Assembly: GCF_006968745.1 (NCBI RefSeq)
Contig: NZ_CP030118.1
Coordinates: forward strand, 682,001-746,000
Direction: 5' to 3'
Source: Brasilonema sennae CENA114
Lineage (GTDB): Bacteria > Cyanobacteriota > Cyanobacteriia > Cyanobacteriales > Nostocaceae
Length of the DNA stretch: 64,000 bases
A program made the translations under genes and the position numbers. Positions within the stretch are counted from its first letter, which is position 1. Each line of letters begins with the position of its first letter. Positions 52,457 through 61,985 of the stretch are shown here, in pieces. The notes under the pieces are model-generated. The model saw only the letters and a list, made by a program, of their open reading frames with translations, was not told the DNA's origin and ran no database searches.

Positions 52457-54112
52457 ATGACAAATAACTCTATTGAAGATATGGGTAGGGCTAGCGAGTC
52501 CGAAAAGCCTAACTGGCGCGATTACTTGGGCTTTAGCAAAGACCATAAAGTCATCGGTGTCCAGTACATGGTGACGACTTTCATTTTCTTCTTGTTCGGC
52601 GGGCTGTTGGCTATGATTATTCGTGGCGAACTGGTGACGCCCGAATCAAATCTGGTCGATCGCTCCCTTTACAATGGGTTATTCACGCTACACGGCACGG
52701 TGATGATCTTTTTGTGGATTATCCCGTTCATGGCAGGTCTTGCCAACTACTTAGTACCGCTGATGATTGGGGCAAGGGATATGGCTTTTCCACTCCTCAA
52801 TGCGATCGCCTTCTGGATCATTCCCCCAGCAGGTATACTACTACTCTCAAGCTTCTTACTACCTGGTGGTCCTGCGCAAGCTGGCTGGTGGTCTTACCCA
52901 CCCATTAGTCTCCAGAACTTATCGGATAAGTTAGTCAATGGCCAATTTATTTGGATTTTGAGTGTCATACTGCTGGGCATCTCATCAATTTTAGGGGGCA
53001 TCAACTTCATCACCACCATTGTTTGGATGCGCGCCCCAGGTATGACGTTCTTCCGTATGCCGATATTCGTCTGGACAGTTCTGAGTGCGCAGATGCTGCA
53101 ACTATTTTGCCTGCCCTCCCTCACCGGCGCATTGATACTACTGTTTTTTGACCTCAGTTTCGGGACAAATTTCTTCAAATCGTCGCAAAATGGGGACCCA
53201 ATCATCTACCAGCACCTGTTTTGGTTCTATTCCCATCCAGCGGTTTACGTTATGGCGCTACCCGCTTTCGGTATTTTCTCGGAGATTCTTCCAGCGTTTT
53301 CCCGTAATCCGTTGTTTGGTTATCGGTCAGTAGCGATCGCCTCATTTGGAATTGCTATAGTGAGCACTTTCGTATGGGTACACCATATGTTCACCAGTGC
53401 CACCCCTGACTGGATGCGGATACTCTTCATGGCCTCCTCAATGTTGGTCGCTATACCTACTGGTGTCAAAGTGTTCGCTTGGACTGCTACAGTCTGGAAC
53501 GGCAGGCTGCATCTTTTGACACCAGTGCTGTTTGCCTTGGGAGGTGTAGTGATGTTTATTTTCGGTGGTGTCACTGGCGTTATGCTCAGTTCAGTGCCAT
53601 TTGATATTCACGTCAACAACACTTACTTCGTGGTGGGTCACTTCCACTATGTCGTCCACAATACCATCACGATGGCAATTTTTGCCGCAATTTACTTCTG
53701 GTTTCCTAAGATAACCGGAAAGATGTACGCCGAGGGCTGGGGCAAGGTACATTTCTTATTAACTTTCATCGGTGCCAACTTGACTTTTTTCCCCATGCAT
53801 GCATTAGGTTTACAGGGTATGCTGCGCCGAGTTTCCTCCTACGATCCACGCTATCAAGGATGGAATGTTATTGTTAGCGTTGGGGCGTTCTTGCTTGGGA
53901 TGGCGACGTTGCCCTTTATTGCAAATATGATAAGTTCTTTACTACAAGGCTCTAAAGCATCTGATAATCCCTGGCATGCCACAGGGTTGGAATGGAAAAC
54001 TTCTTCACCGCCTCCAAAGGAGAACTTCGAGGAAATTCCAGTTGTAAACGAACCGCCCTACCACTACAACGATAGATCCGAACCGACGCCAGAAGCTGTC
54101 ATTCAAGAATAG
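52457..54112 (+). CDS. ctaDII: Terminal oxidase subunit I (A2-type heme-copper oxidase, ARTO)
   Basis: 551 residues from ATG 52457; the TTG at 52445 is less likely. Twelve transmembrane helices. Heme ligand in LHGTVMIF; CuB ligands in YSHPAVYVM and VWVHHMFTSA; heme pair in VGHFHYV. The D-channel Glu of A1-type enzymes (HPEVY) is replaced: the motif here is YSHPAVY, the hallmark of type A2 oxidases, which compensate with Tyr-Ser. With the CuA-less subunit II this fits a quinol-oxidising ARTO that reduces oxygen to water. ctaEII follows 25 bp later. The upstream iscB and repeats may have changed its transcription. Confidence 0.95.
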   Translation: MTNNSIEDMGRASESEKPNWRDYLGFSKDHKVIGVQYMVTTFIFFLFGGLLAMIIRGELVTPESNLVDRSLYNGLFTLHGTVMIFLWIIPFMAGLANYLVPLMIGARDMAFPLLNAIAFWIIPPAGILLLSSFLLPGGPAQAGWWSYPPISLQNLSDKLVNGQFIWILSVILLGISSILGGINFITTIVWMRAPGMTFFRMPIFVWTVLSAQMLQLFCLPSLTGALILLFFDLSFGTNFFKSSQNGDPIIYQHLFWFYSHPAVYVMALPAFGIFSEILPAFSRNPLFGYRSVAIASFGIAIVSTFVWVHHMFTSATPDWMRILFMASSMLVAIPTGVKVFAWTATVWNGRLHLLTPVLFALGGVVMFIFGGVTGVMLSSVPFDIHVNNTYFVVGHFHYVVHNTITMAIFAAIYFWFPKITGKMYAEGWGKVHFLLTFIGANLTFFPMHALGLQGMLRRVSSYDPRYQGWNVIVSVGAFLLGMATLPFIANMISSLLQGSKASDNPWHATGLEWKTSSPPPKENFEEIPVVNEPPYHYNDRSEPTPEAVIQE

Positions 54113-54137
54113 CTGCAATTTTATCTAAGAAGCAATC

Positions 54138-54809
54138 ATGGAAAATCCTATTCATTTATTAGAAGAAATATTAGATGAAAGTCCTATCCACTTCTATAAG
54201 TTGCGGCGATATCTACCGATTTGGCTGCACCGGTTCATACCGATAGGTGGGGGGAAACCTGATGACGAACATGGCAAAACGCTATTTGGTTTTACCGTCT
54301 TCCTGCTGTCGGAAAGCATCGTCTTCCTAAGTTTTTTCTTTACATATATTGCTCTGCGGTTGACGACTCCCAACTGGCTACCACCTGGTGTCTCGGGACC
54401 AGAATTATCTGGTTTTACGATTTTTAACACATTAGTGCTCCTTTCCAGTAGCATAGTCATTCAATTGGCAGAAAATGCTCTGAAGCGTCGCAAAATTCGC
54501 AGATTTCGTTTGTTATGGCTGATCACTTCAGCTATGGGAACCTACTTCTTGATCGCTCAAGCAATTGAGTGGAGTCAGCTCAACTTCAGGCTGACTACCG
54601 GACTCGTTGGGGGGACATTCTACGTGCTGACTGGCTTCCACGGTTTGCACGTTCTCGTGGGTGTGCTTCTACAGATACTGATGGTGATTCGTTCTTTTAT
54701 TCGGGGTAATTATAACAAAGGTCACTTTGGTGTGAGTGCAACAACTTTGTTCTGGCACTTTGTTGATGGGATTTGGGTGATTCTGTTCTCGCTTTTGTAT
54801 ATTTGGTAG
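54138..54809 (+). CDS. ctaEII: Terminal oxidase subunit III
   Basis: 223 residues with about five transmembrane helices after an N-terminal cytoplasmic part with LRRYLPIWLHRFIP. Motifs FFTYIALR, LTGFHGLHVLVG and LFWHFVDGIWVILFSLLYI are typical COX3 signatures. It is the last gene of the oxidase operon and supports stability of the oxidase. ATG 54138 is 25 bp after the ctaD stop. Confidence 0.94.
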   Translation: MENPIHLLEEILDESPIHFYKLRRYLPIWLHRFIPIGGGKPDDEHGKTLFGFTVFLLSESIVFLSFFFTYIALRLTTPNWLPPGVSGPELSGFTIFNTLVLLSSSIVIQLAENALKRRKIRRFRLLWLITSAMGTYFLIAQAIEWSQLNFRLTTGLVGGTFYVLTGFHGLHVLVGVLLQILMVIRSFIRGNYNKGHFGVSATTLFWHFVDGIWVILFSLLYIW

Positions 54810-54920
54810 GGCGATCGCTATGATTAATAAAAGAGAAATAATCTATAGCAATCCGAATTGAATCGTGAGAAAATACGCAGATTTTACATCCAATGTAAAA
54901 GTAAAATTTGATTTAATATT

Positions 54921-55025
54921 GGCGATTAGAAATCGCGGCTATACAGACGAAACCCGCCTGCGCGGGTTATTTTATGAAGTCCACGTAGGTGGACTTTGTT
55001 TGTGTAGTAGCGATTTCTAATCGCC
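54921..55025. repeat. 105-bp palindromic element (GGCGATTAGAAATCGC arms)
   Basis: Perfect 16-bp inverted ends (54921-54936 and 55010-55025) enclose two smaller hairpins, AACCCGCCTGCGCGGGTT and AAGTCCACGTAGGTGGACTT. Nested hairpins like this are well known in cyanobacterial intergenic DNA. There is no gene in the rest of the 54810-55142 gap, which must carry the TPS copy 3 promoter. Confidence 0.8.
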
Positions 55026-55142
55026 CAATTATTTCCTATATTTACAATAATTAAGTAACTTTGTCTCCCAACGTGGTAAAAGTATTCAATAACCGTCATT
55101 TGACGACTTCTCTTAACAATATTTTTTAAGGTATAAAATTAG

Positions 55143-58100
55143 GTGCGTTACTCATTATTTTTCTTCTGCTTGCCCCTTGCAACCCTAGCAAGCCTTAGCT
55201 ACCTTACCGTCGCCAGAGCACAAATCACTCCCGATAACAGTCTCGGTGCAGAAAATTCTGTTGTTGCTCCCAATGTTGAGATTAAGGGCATCCCTAGCGA
55301 CAGAATTGATGGGGGCGCAATTCGTGGGGACAACCTGTTCCACAGTTTTCAGCAATTTAATATAAACGCTGGTAGAGGGGCTTATTTTTCGAATCCAGGG
55401 GGAATTGCAAACATACTCACCAGAGTGACTGGGGGGAATGTCTCGAACATTCAGGGTGTTTTGGGTGTGTTGGGCAATGCTAACTTGTTTTTAATCAACC
55501 CGAATGGAATTATCTTTGGACCAAATGCCCGGTTGGATGTGGGTGGTTCATTTTTGGGAAGTACGGCAAATAGTTTGATATTTAAGAATGGGTTTGAGTT
55601 TAGTGCGACGAATCCCCAAGCACCGCCATTGTTAACGATAACTGCTCCGGTTGGGTTGAGCTATCGGGAGAATTTCAAAAATATCAGCAATCAGTCTAGG
55701 GCTGTTAATGATAGTGGTAATGTTGTTGGTCTTACTGTTCCAGAAGGAAATTCCCTAACACTGGTGGGTGGTAATGTCAGCTTAGATAATGGAATACTGT
55801 TTGCACCAGGAGGACGAGTTGAGTTAGGAGGATTATCTGTTCCTGGGACGGTGGGAATCAATGGTGATGGGAGCTTGAGTTTTCCTGTGGGAGTGCAAAG
55901 AGCGGATGTATCGCTGACAAATGGTGCGATCGCTTATGTAGCTGGTAGAGACACTGGCAATATTGCAGTTAATGCCAGAAATTTAGAGCTATCAGGAGGA
56001 AGTCGTCTTTTCTCAGGGATATTGTCAGGTTTTGGAACTTCAGAAGCTCAGGCAGGCGATATAAAAATTGATGCCAAAGGTACTATTTCCTTGTTGGATA
56101 ACAGCTTAATAACCAGTAGTGTACAACGAACATATGTGGGCAATGCAGGTAACATTGATATCACGACTGGTTCTGTAGTTCTCAAAAATGGCTCTCAAAT
56201 CTTTGGTGGTACCTTCGGCACAGGAAATGGTGGCATCGTTAAGATCAATGCTAGCGATACTATTTCCTTGGATGGTCAAGACAGTAGTGGATTTTACAGC
56301 GCCATTGGTAGTTATGTGGAATTTAACGCTAAGGGTAACGCAGGTAGCGTTCAAATTACAACAAAAGACTTAACTTTGGGCAACGGGAGTTTTATCAGTG
56401 CCAGTATTTTTGGTCAAGGCAATGCAGGAAGTGTAGTCATCAATGCCAGTGGTTCTGTTTCGGTAGATGGGGGTAGCATTAGCAGCAACCAACAATCAAC
56501 GGGTATGGGCGATGCTGGTGATGTTCAATTAACAACCACAAACTTAACTCTCAAGAATAGCGCTTTTTTGAGTGCCAGAACATTTGGCATAGGTAATGGG
56601 GGTGTTTTGACAGTTAACGCCAAAGATATCATTTCCTTGGATAACAGTTTCATAACCAGTAGTGTACAACCAACAGGTGTGAGCAATGCTGGTGGTATCG
56701 ATATCACAACTGGTTCTTTAGTTCTCAAAAATGGCTCTCAAATCCTTAGTAGTACTTTCGGTCAAGGAAATGGTGGCATCGTCAAGATTAATGCTAGCGA
56801 TACCATCTCCGTAGATGGTCGAAACAGTAGTGGAACTTACAGCGCTATTGGCTCTCGTGTGGAACGTAGTGCAAAGGGTGATGCAGGTGGCATTCAAATC
56901 ACGACAAAAAACTTAACTCTGGGCAATGGGAATTTTGTCAGTGCCGGTACTTTTGGTCAAGGCAATGCTGGAAGTGTAGTCATCAATGCCAATGGTTCTG
57001 TTTTAGTAGATGGAGGTGACATTAGCAGTGGTGTGTTTTCAACAGGTGAAGGCAACGCAGGTGGTGTTCAATTAACAACCACAAACCTAACCCTCAAGAA
57101 TGAGGGTTCTTTAAGTGCTAGTATCAACGGAGAAGGAAATGCAGGTAGCGTGTTGGTGCGAGCCTCCGATTCTGTTTCTCTTGTCAACAGCTACATCTCC
57201 AGCACTGTGGGAGCAGCAGGTGTGGGCAAGGGGGGAAATATCAATATCCAAGCAGCTTTGCTCTCACTTAAAGATGGTGCTCAACTAGCCGCCAGCACTT
57301 TTGGAACAGGGGATGCAGGGAATGTCACTGTTGATGTCACAGGTAAAGTGACGATTGCTGGGGTAAAGGACGGATTTTCCAGTGGAATTTTTAACCAGGG
57401 AGGAATAACGGGAGTAGGTAATGGGGGCAATATTACTATTTCCTCTGGCTCGTTCTCTTTAACTGATGGCGCTCAACTGGTCACCAGCGCCAGAGGACAA
57501 GGGAATGCAGGCAATGTGTCGGTGCGAGCATCGGGTTCTGTTGAGCTTGTTAATGGACGTATCTTCAGCACTGTGGAATCAGGAGGATTGGGCAAAGGTG
57601 GCAATATCGACATCAGCGCTGCTTCGCTCTCCCTCAAAGATGGTGCTCAACTGCTAACCTCAGTTCGTGGAGCGTCTAACAACCAACTAGGCGGAAGGGG
57701 AGATGCAGGCAATATCACGATTCAAGCCCGCGATGCTGTTGTCTTTGATGGAGTTGGTAGTAATGGTGTTCCCAGTGGTGCATCCAGTGCTGTAGAAACT
57801 GGGGCTGTGGGAAATGGAGGAAATTTGACAGTTGTTGCTGGACGCTTCAATGTCCTTAATGGAGCAGAAGGAACCGTAAGCAATCTGGGAAGCGGTAACG
57901 CAGGCAACCTAGAAGTCATAGCCAATTCTATCAAGCTTGATAATCAAGGGAAGCTCACTGCTAACTCTGCAAACGGTTTCGGAGGCGATATTATACTGCA
58001 AGCACGAGATTTACTGCTATTACGCCGTAATAGCCTGATATCCGCTATCAGTGGTACTCCTGGAAGTGATGGACGGGACGGCAATATTAACATCAATACA

Positions 58101-58673
58101 AAACTGTTAGTCGCTTTTCCTCAAGAAAATAGTGATATCACTGCTACTGGCTTTGGACGTACTGCGGGAAGTAATGTTCAAGTTAATATATCAAAACCAG
58201 GAGGAATTTTTGGTATTGAGTATCAGCCACAACAGACGTCAGAAAGTGATATTGTCGCTACTGGAACAGTCACGGTAACCACTATCGATCTTGACCCCAC
58301 CCAAGGGTTATTTGAATTGACAGAAACTGTGGTTGATCCGGCACAGCAGGTTGCCCAAAATCCCTGCATAAAAGGTTTTGGTAGTACTTTCACCATCACC
58401 GGACGTGGCGGACTTCCAACTGACCCAAATAAAATCCTTAGTAGTGACAATGTGCGCGTTGATTTAATTCAGCCTGTCGCCAGTTCGGTAAGTTCAACAA
58501 GTGGAACACAAAAGCAGCCATCTCAAAAGCCACCTGTCAAACAGATAATACCTGCTCAAGGTTGGATATATAACGAAAAAGGTCAAGTGGTGCTCGTTGG
58601 TTATGATCCTACTAAGACTGGTCCACAACGCGAGCAGCCAGCGCCTACTAGTAGTTGTGCCGCCACAAAATAG
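55143..58673 (+). CDS. Two-partner-secretion exoprotein, copy 3
   Basis: 1176 residues, GTG start 55143. Signal peptide about 1-27 (ends ARA), TPS domain about 30-165 (GGIANILTRVTGGNVSNIQG, NLFLINPNGIIFGPNA). The beta-helix contains an obvious internal duplication: SLDNSLITSSVQ...GNGGIVKINASDTIS...GQGNAGSVVINA recurs at about 320-440 and 500-620. The C-terminus from about 880 (GVPSGASSAVETGAVGNGGNLTVVAGRFNVLNGAEG) is nearly identical to copy 2 at 17457, pointing to recent duplication or gene conversion. Secretion requires a TpsB porin; none is adjacent. Surface-exposed role inferred. Confidence 0.92.
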   Translation: MRYSLFFFCLPLATLASLSYLTVARAQITPDNSLGAENSVVAPNVEIKGIPSDRIDGGAIRGDNLFHSFQQFNINAGRGAYFSNPGGIANILTRVTGGNVSNIQGVLGVLGNANLFLINPNGIIFGPNARLDVGGSFLGSTANSLIFKNGFEFSATNPQAPPLLTITAPVGLSYRENFKNISNQSRAVNDSGNVVGLTVPEGNSLTLVGGNVSLDNGILFAPGGRVELGGLSVPGTVGINGDGSLSFPVGVQRADVSLTNGAIAYVAGRDTGNIAVNARNLELSGGSRLFSGILSGFGTSEAQAGDIKIDAKGTISLLDNSLITSSVQRTYVGNAGNIDITTGSVVLKNGSQIFGGTFGTGNGGIVKINASDTISLDGQDSSGFYSAIGSYVEFNAKGNAGSVQITTKDLTLGNGSFISASIFGQGNAGSVVINASGSVSVDGGSISSNQQSTGMGDAGDVQLTTTNLTLKNSAFLSARTFGIGNGGVLTVNAKDIISLDNSFITSSVQPTGVSNAGGIDITTGSLVLKNGSQILSSTFGQGNGGIVKINASDTISVDGRNSSGTYSAIGSRVERSAKGDAGGIQITTKNLTLGNGNFVSAGTFGQGNAGSVVINANGSVLVDGGDISSGVFSTGEGNAGGVQLTTTNLTLKNEGSLSASINGEGNAGSVLVRASDSVSLVNSYISSTVGAAGVGKGGNINIQAALLSLKDGAQLAASTFGTGDAGNVTVDVTGKVTIAGVKDGFSSGIFNQGGITGVGNGGNITISSGSFSLTDGAQLVTSARGQGNAGNVSVRASGSVELVNGRIFSTVESGGLGKGGNIDISAASLSLKDGAQLLTSVRGASNNQLGGRGDAGNITIQARDAVVFDGVGSNGVPSGASSAVETGAVGNGGNLTVVAGRFNVLNGAEGTVSNLGSGNAGNLEVIANSIKLDNQGKLTANSANGFGGDIILQARDLLLLRRNSLISAISGTPGSDGRDGNININTKLLVAFPQENSDITATGFGRTAGSNVQVNISKPGGIFGIEYQPQQTSESDIVATGTVTVTTIDLDPTQGLFELTETVVDPAQQVAQNPCIKGFGSTFTITGRGGLPTDPNKILSSDNVRVDLIQPVASSVSSTSGTQKQPSQKPPVKQIIPAQGWIYNEKGQVVLVGYDPTKTGPQREQPAPTSSCAATK

Positions 58674-58824
58674 TCTTGCGTTAATCCACATTCCCGGATT
58701 CTTAAATGGCTCTCGATACTGTGAAGTTTTTTATTTAACAAAAAAACGTTTGCCAGCGCCTGATGCCGTTTGTTTCTAAATTCTTAGTTTATAATGATGG
58801 ATTGTGTCCAATCAAAGCCAGTCC

Positions 58825-59022
58825 ATGCCTAAACTCAAAACTCGTAAAGCAGCGGCAAAAAGATTCCGCGCTACAGGTAGCGGTAAAATTGTACGTCGCA
58901 AAGCGTTCAAAAACCACCTGCTAGAGCACAAAAGCTCTGATAAGAAACGTAATATGTCGAAAATGGCAGTTGTCGATGAGCGCGATGCAGAAAACGTGCG
59001 CCTCATGCTCCCTTATTTGTAA
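58825..59022 (+). CDS. rpmI: 50S ribosomal protein L35
   Basis: 65 residues from ATG 58825 ([22 protein letters not shown]), the conserved L35 start; the earlier in-frame GTG at 58804 is not used. Basic, with [12 protein letters not shown]. It is followed 22 bp later by rplT, the usual rpmI-rplT operon. L35 binds 23S rRNA in the large subunit. infC is not upstream here. Confidence 0.97.
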   Translation: MPKLKTRKAAAKRFRATGSGKIVRRKAFKNHLLEHKSSDKKRNMSKMAVVDERDAENVRLMLPYL

Positions 59023-59044
59023 CTTGTTCAGGAACTAAAACAAT

Positions 59045-59401
59045 ATGACACGGGTAAAACGCGGTAACGTTGCTCGCAAACGCCGCAAAAAAATTCTCAA
59101 ACTCGCTAAAGGTTTTCGCGGTTCTCACTCAACTCTGTTTAGAACGGCGAATCAAAGAGTCATGAAGGCGCTGCGGAACGCCTATGTAGATCGCAAAAAA
59201 CGTAAGCGCGATTTCCGCCGCCTCTGGATCACCCGCATCAACGCCGCTGCACGCCAACATGGTTTGAGTTACAGCCAGTTGATCGGGAATCTGAAAAAAG
59301 CTGATGTCCAACTCAACCGCAAAATGTTGGCACAATTAGCAATTCTTGATCCAGCAAGCTTCGACAAAGTAGCGCAATTGGCAAGCCAACCTAAAGGATA
59401 A
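59045..59401 (+). CDS. rplT: 50S ribosomal protein L20
   Basis: 118 residues, with [20 protein letters not shown] and the conserved [29 protein letters not shown]. It binds 23S rRNA and is needed early in large-subunit assembly; in many bacteria it represses its own operon. Spaced 22 bp after rpmI and 12 bp before the solute-binding protein gene. Confidence 0.98.
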   Translation: MTRVKRGNVARKRRKKILKLAKGFRGSHSTLFRTANQRVMKALRNAYVDRKKRKRDFRRLWITRINAAARQHGLSYSQLIGNLKKADVQLNRKMLAQLAILDPASFDKVAQLASQPKG

Positions 59402-59413
59402 AGGTGCAAACAG

Positions 59414-60241
59414 ATGGATATCGGATGTAACAGATCGAAAGCAGGTTGTTGGTTACATCTGCTCATATCCGCTGTCATTTTTTTGTTCTTGACTTTTTCC
59501 ATTGTCACAGTCGCAGATACACAACTATCAGCATCTGCCGCAGAAGAAATGCCCGAAATTCAGCGGCGGGGCTATATCAGAATTGCAGTCAAAGATAACT
59601 TGCCTCCCTTAGGATTTAGAGATACAAACGGTAATTTACAAGGCTTAGAAATTGATTTAGCTAAGGCATTGGCAGCAGACTTACTTGGTAAAGCTGATGC
59701 GGTGAAACTACAACCTGTTGCTAATGGCGATCGCCTATCCGCAGTCTTGGATCATAAAGTTGATCTGGCGATCGCCAGAGTTACAGCAACTGCCTCACGT
59801 TCTCGCTTAGTCAGCTTCAGTGTTCCTTACTACTTCGATGGCACTGTATTAGTCACAAAAAACACATTATTCAAAAGATTAAGTGATTTGGAAAAACGGA
59901 AAGTTGCCGTGCTCAACAATTCCAGCACTATTGCCGATGTGCGCTATTATATACCAAACGCCGAGTTAGTGGGAGTAGATTCTTATCAAGCAGCCTTGGC
60001 GCTGTTAGAAAATAACTCAGCAGATGCCTTTGCTGCAGATGCTAGTGTTTTAAGTGGTTGGGTGCAACAATATCCCCAATATCGGTTACTCTCAGCTAAG
60101 CTATCAACTCAACCGTTATCTGTAGTCATGCCTAAAGGATTGCAGTACGATCCATTACGAAGAAAGGTTAACCAAGCCATTGCCCGTTATATTAATTCTG
60201 GGTGGCTCAAACAACGCGCTACATATTGGGGATTACGCTAA
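59414..60241 (+). CDS. Family-3 extracellular solute-binding protein (amino acid ABC transport)
   Basis: 275 residues. Signal peptide with a hydrophobic core at about 13-35. Then EIQRRGYIRIAVKDNLPPLGFRDTNGNLQGLEIDLAKALAADLLG, the family-3 hallmark (G.E.DLA.ALA), and the second lobe with VLNNSSTIADVRYYIPNAELVGVDSYQAALALLENNSADAFAADASVL. It binds a polar amino acid or similar ligand in the periplasm. No permease or ATPase is adjacent; it may serve a distant transporter. It directly follows rplT, so may be co-transcribed. Confidence 0.9.
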   Translation: MDIGCNRSKAGCWLHLLISAVIFLFLTFSIVTVADTQLSASAAEEMPEIQRRGYIRIAVKDNLPPLGFRDTNGNLQGLEIDLAKALAADLLGKADAVKLQPVANGDRLSAVLDHKVDLAIARVTATASRSRLVSFSVPYYFDGTVLVTKNTLFKRLSDLEKRKVAVLNNSSTIADVRYYIPNAELVGVDSYQAALALLENNSADAFAADASVLSGWVQQYPQYRLLSAKLSTQPLSVVMPKGLQYDPLRRKVNQAIARYINSGWLKQRATYWGLR

Positions 60242-60357
60242 ATTGGGAACTTCTCAGTTAGAAATTATAAATGAAATTTTTTAGTATTCATAATTCATAA
60301 TTCTCATTGTTTCATATAAGCTGATATATAGATAAGAAGAAAATTTTACTAAATACA

Positions 60358-60900
60358 ATGGATAACGATCTAGCAACTATTTATCTGTCAGTTTTAGTCG
60401 GTCTGCTCTTAATTGCAGTTGTCAGTGTTTTCCGCCAGGTCTTCAAAAGTCGTAGAGTTGAAGGTTCCATGTCAAGGTTGCGAAAAAAACTGACCAAAGA
60501 AAGCGGTACCACTCAAGAATATTACGAGTTAGCCAGTATTTATTCTGAGAAAAAACTATTTTCCCAAGCGATAACTCTCTTTCAAAAAGCTATCAAAGCT
60601 GCTGAAGAAGAAAGGGAAGAAGGCGAAAAAGAAGAAGAAAATATAGCCTATATTTACAACGGGTTAGGCTATGCTTACTTTGCTCAAGAACAGTTTGACA
60701 TCGCCATACGTCAGTATAAAGAAGCTCTGAAAATCAAACCTGATTATGTGGTAGGAATGAATAATCTTGGTCATGCATATGAGCGAAAAAAATTAAATGC
60801 TCAAGCCCTGCAAGCTTATGAAGACGCCCTGAAAATTCAGCCAAATAACGCCACGGCAAAACGTCGTTCTGAATCTTTGCGACGCTTAGTATCTGCATGA
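60358..60900 (+). CDS. TPR-repeat protein with N-terminal membrane anchor
   Basis: 180 residues. One transmembrane helix at about 7-27 (LSVLVGLLLIAVVSVF), then a basic stretch and three to four tetratricopeptide repeats: YYELASIYSEKKLFSQAITLFQKAI, AYIYNGLGYAYFAQEQFDIAIRQYKEAL and VGMNNLGHAYERKKLNAQALQAYEDAL. An acidic EEEREEGEKEEE segment separates repeats 1 and 2. TPR proteins of this size in cyanobacteria often assist photosystem assembly (e.g. Ycf37, which has a similar layout); this could be that gene, but I do not assert it. Confidence 0.85.
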   Translation: MDNDLATIYLSVLVGLLLIAVVSVFRQVFKSRRVEGSMSRLRKKLTKESGTTQEYYELASIYSEKKLFSQAITLFQKAIKAAEEEREEGEKEEENIAYIYNGLGYAYFAQEQFDIAIRQYKEALKIKPDYVVGMNNLGHAYERKKLNAQALQAYEDALKIQPNNATAKRRSESLRRLVSA

Positions 60901-60942
60901 TTGGTGAAGATTTCTCGTTCCCACGCTTTGCTTAGGAATAGG

Positions 60943-60965
60943 TTGGGGAGGCTTTGCCTCTCCAA
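60943..60965. terminator. Bidirectional terminator between TPR and nucleoside hydrolase genes
   Basis: A 10-bp stem (TTGGGGAGGC with GCCTCTCCAA, one wobble pair) and TTT loop lie between two convergent genes. It can serve both transcripts; a short A/T tract follows on each side. Confidence 0.65.
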
Positions 60966-60998
60966 AATTACCTTTCATACTAAAGAAGCAAATATTCC

Positions 60999-61985
60999 TC
61001 AAACAAGTTGATCGAATAGCTGTAAAAAGCGTTCAGTATCCACCTCTAAGCAAGCCTCTACATTGGGCGGATTGGTTTTCTCACTTCTGCGATCGCGCCG
61101 ATCACCTAGTGACATTCCACTGGTGAATCTTCCTTCAGTTTCAACCATCATATATAGCGATTCTGTTGTTACCAAACTCGGATCAATCGCAACCGCCACA
61201 GCTAAAGGATCGTGTAGATAACATCCGTGAAAGTTTTCGTTGTCACGGTGGAAAGCCATATACATTCCAGTGCAATCGACAATAAACTGGGTGACTTTAG
61301 AAGGACGACGCTGTAAATTATCTTCAACAACTTGACGTGCTATAGGGGCTTTCATCGTCACATCTAAACCAACCAGGGTGAGGGGAATTCCTGATTCCAT
61401 CACAATTTGAGCAGCATGGGGATCGACAAAAAAGTTAAATTCAGCCGCTGCTGTAATATTTCCGGGTACAGTCACAGCCCCACCCATGATCACAATCCGT
61501 CCGATTTTTTTCATGGTTGCGCCATCTTTCTGAATCGCTGTTGCCAGATTCGTGAGTGGTCCTAAAGCAATAATGATTAGACTGTCGCCGTACTCTTGAG
61601 CTGTTTTGAGAAGCAACTCAATTGCATTCTCTGTAGATGGCTCAATAGCAAGTTTAGGATAGCGAGGTGTACCATCAGCTTCTAAGAACTGATCTAATTC
61701 ACCCAAACCGTCTGCACCATGAATCCCCGCTGCATTGAACGGAGGTCTCACCAATGGTTTTTCACAGCCTTTGGCAACGATGGGTGAAATTTCGGGTTCA
61801 ACAATACTCAGTACACGCAACACATTATTAGTAGCCAGATCTACGTTAACATTGCCAGCGACAACGGTGACTGCTTTCAGGTCTAATTGGGGTGAATTCA
61901 ATGCCATAATCAGAGCTAAGGCATCATCAACACCACCGTCTGTATCTAGTATTACTGGGATGGGCTGATTTGCAAAGGCTATCAT
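60999..61985 (-). CDS. Nucleoside hydrolase (inosine-uridine preferring family)
   Basis: About 328 residues from ATG 61985 (MIAFANQPIPVILDTDGG); the frame continues to 62141, but those 52 residues look unlike the family. The Ca-binding cluster DTDGGVDDALAL (about residues 14-25) is intact, and HDPLAVAVAIDP near 268 carries the catalytic-site His and Asp. LGPLTNLA is typical. The enzyme hydrolyses the N-glycosidic bond of ribonucleosides for base salvage. It is convergent with the TPR gene. Substrate preference cannot be told from the sequence. Confidence 0.93.
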   Translation of the reverse strand: MIAFANQPIPVILDTDGGVDDALALIMALNSPQLDLKAVTVVAGNVNVDLATNNVLRVLSIVEPEISPIVAKGCEKPLVRPPFNAAGIHGADGLGELDQFLEADGTPRYPKLAIEPSTENAIELLLKTAQEYGDSLIIIALGPLTNLATAIQKDGATMKKIGRIVIMGGAVTVPGNITAAAEFNFFVDPHAAQIVMESGIPLTLVGLDVTMKAPIARQVVEDNLQRRPSKVTQFIVDCTGMYMAFHRDNENFHGCYLHDPLAVAVAIDPSLVTTESLYMMVETEGRFTSGMSLGDRRDRRSEKTNPPNVEACLEVDTERFLQLFDQLV

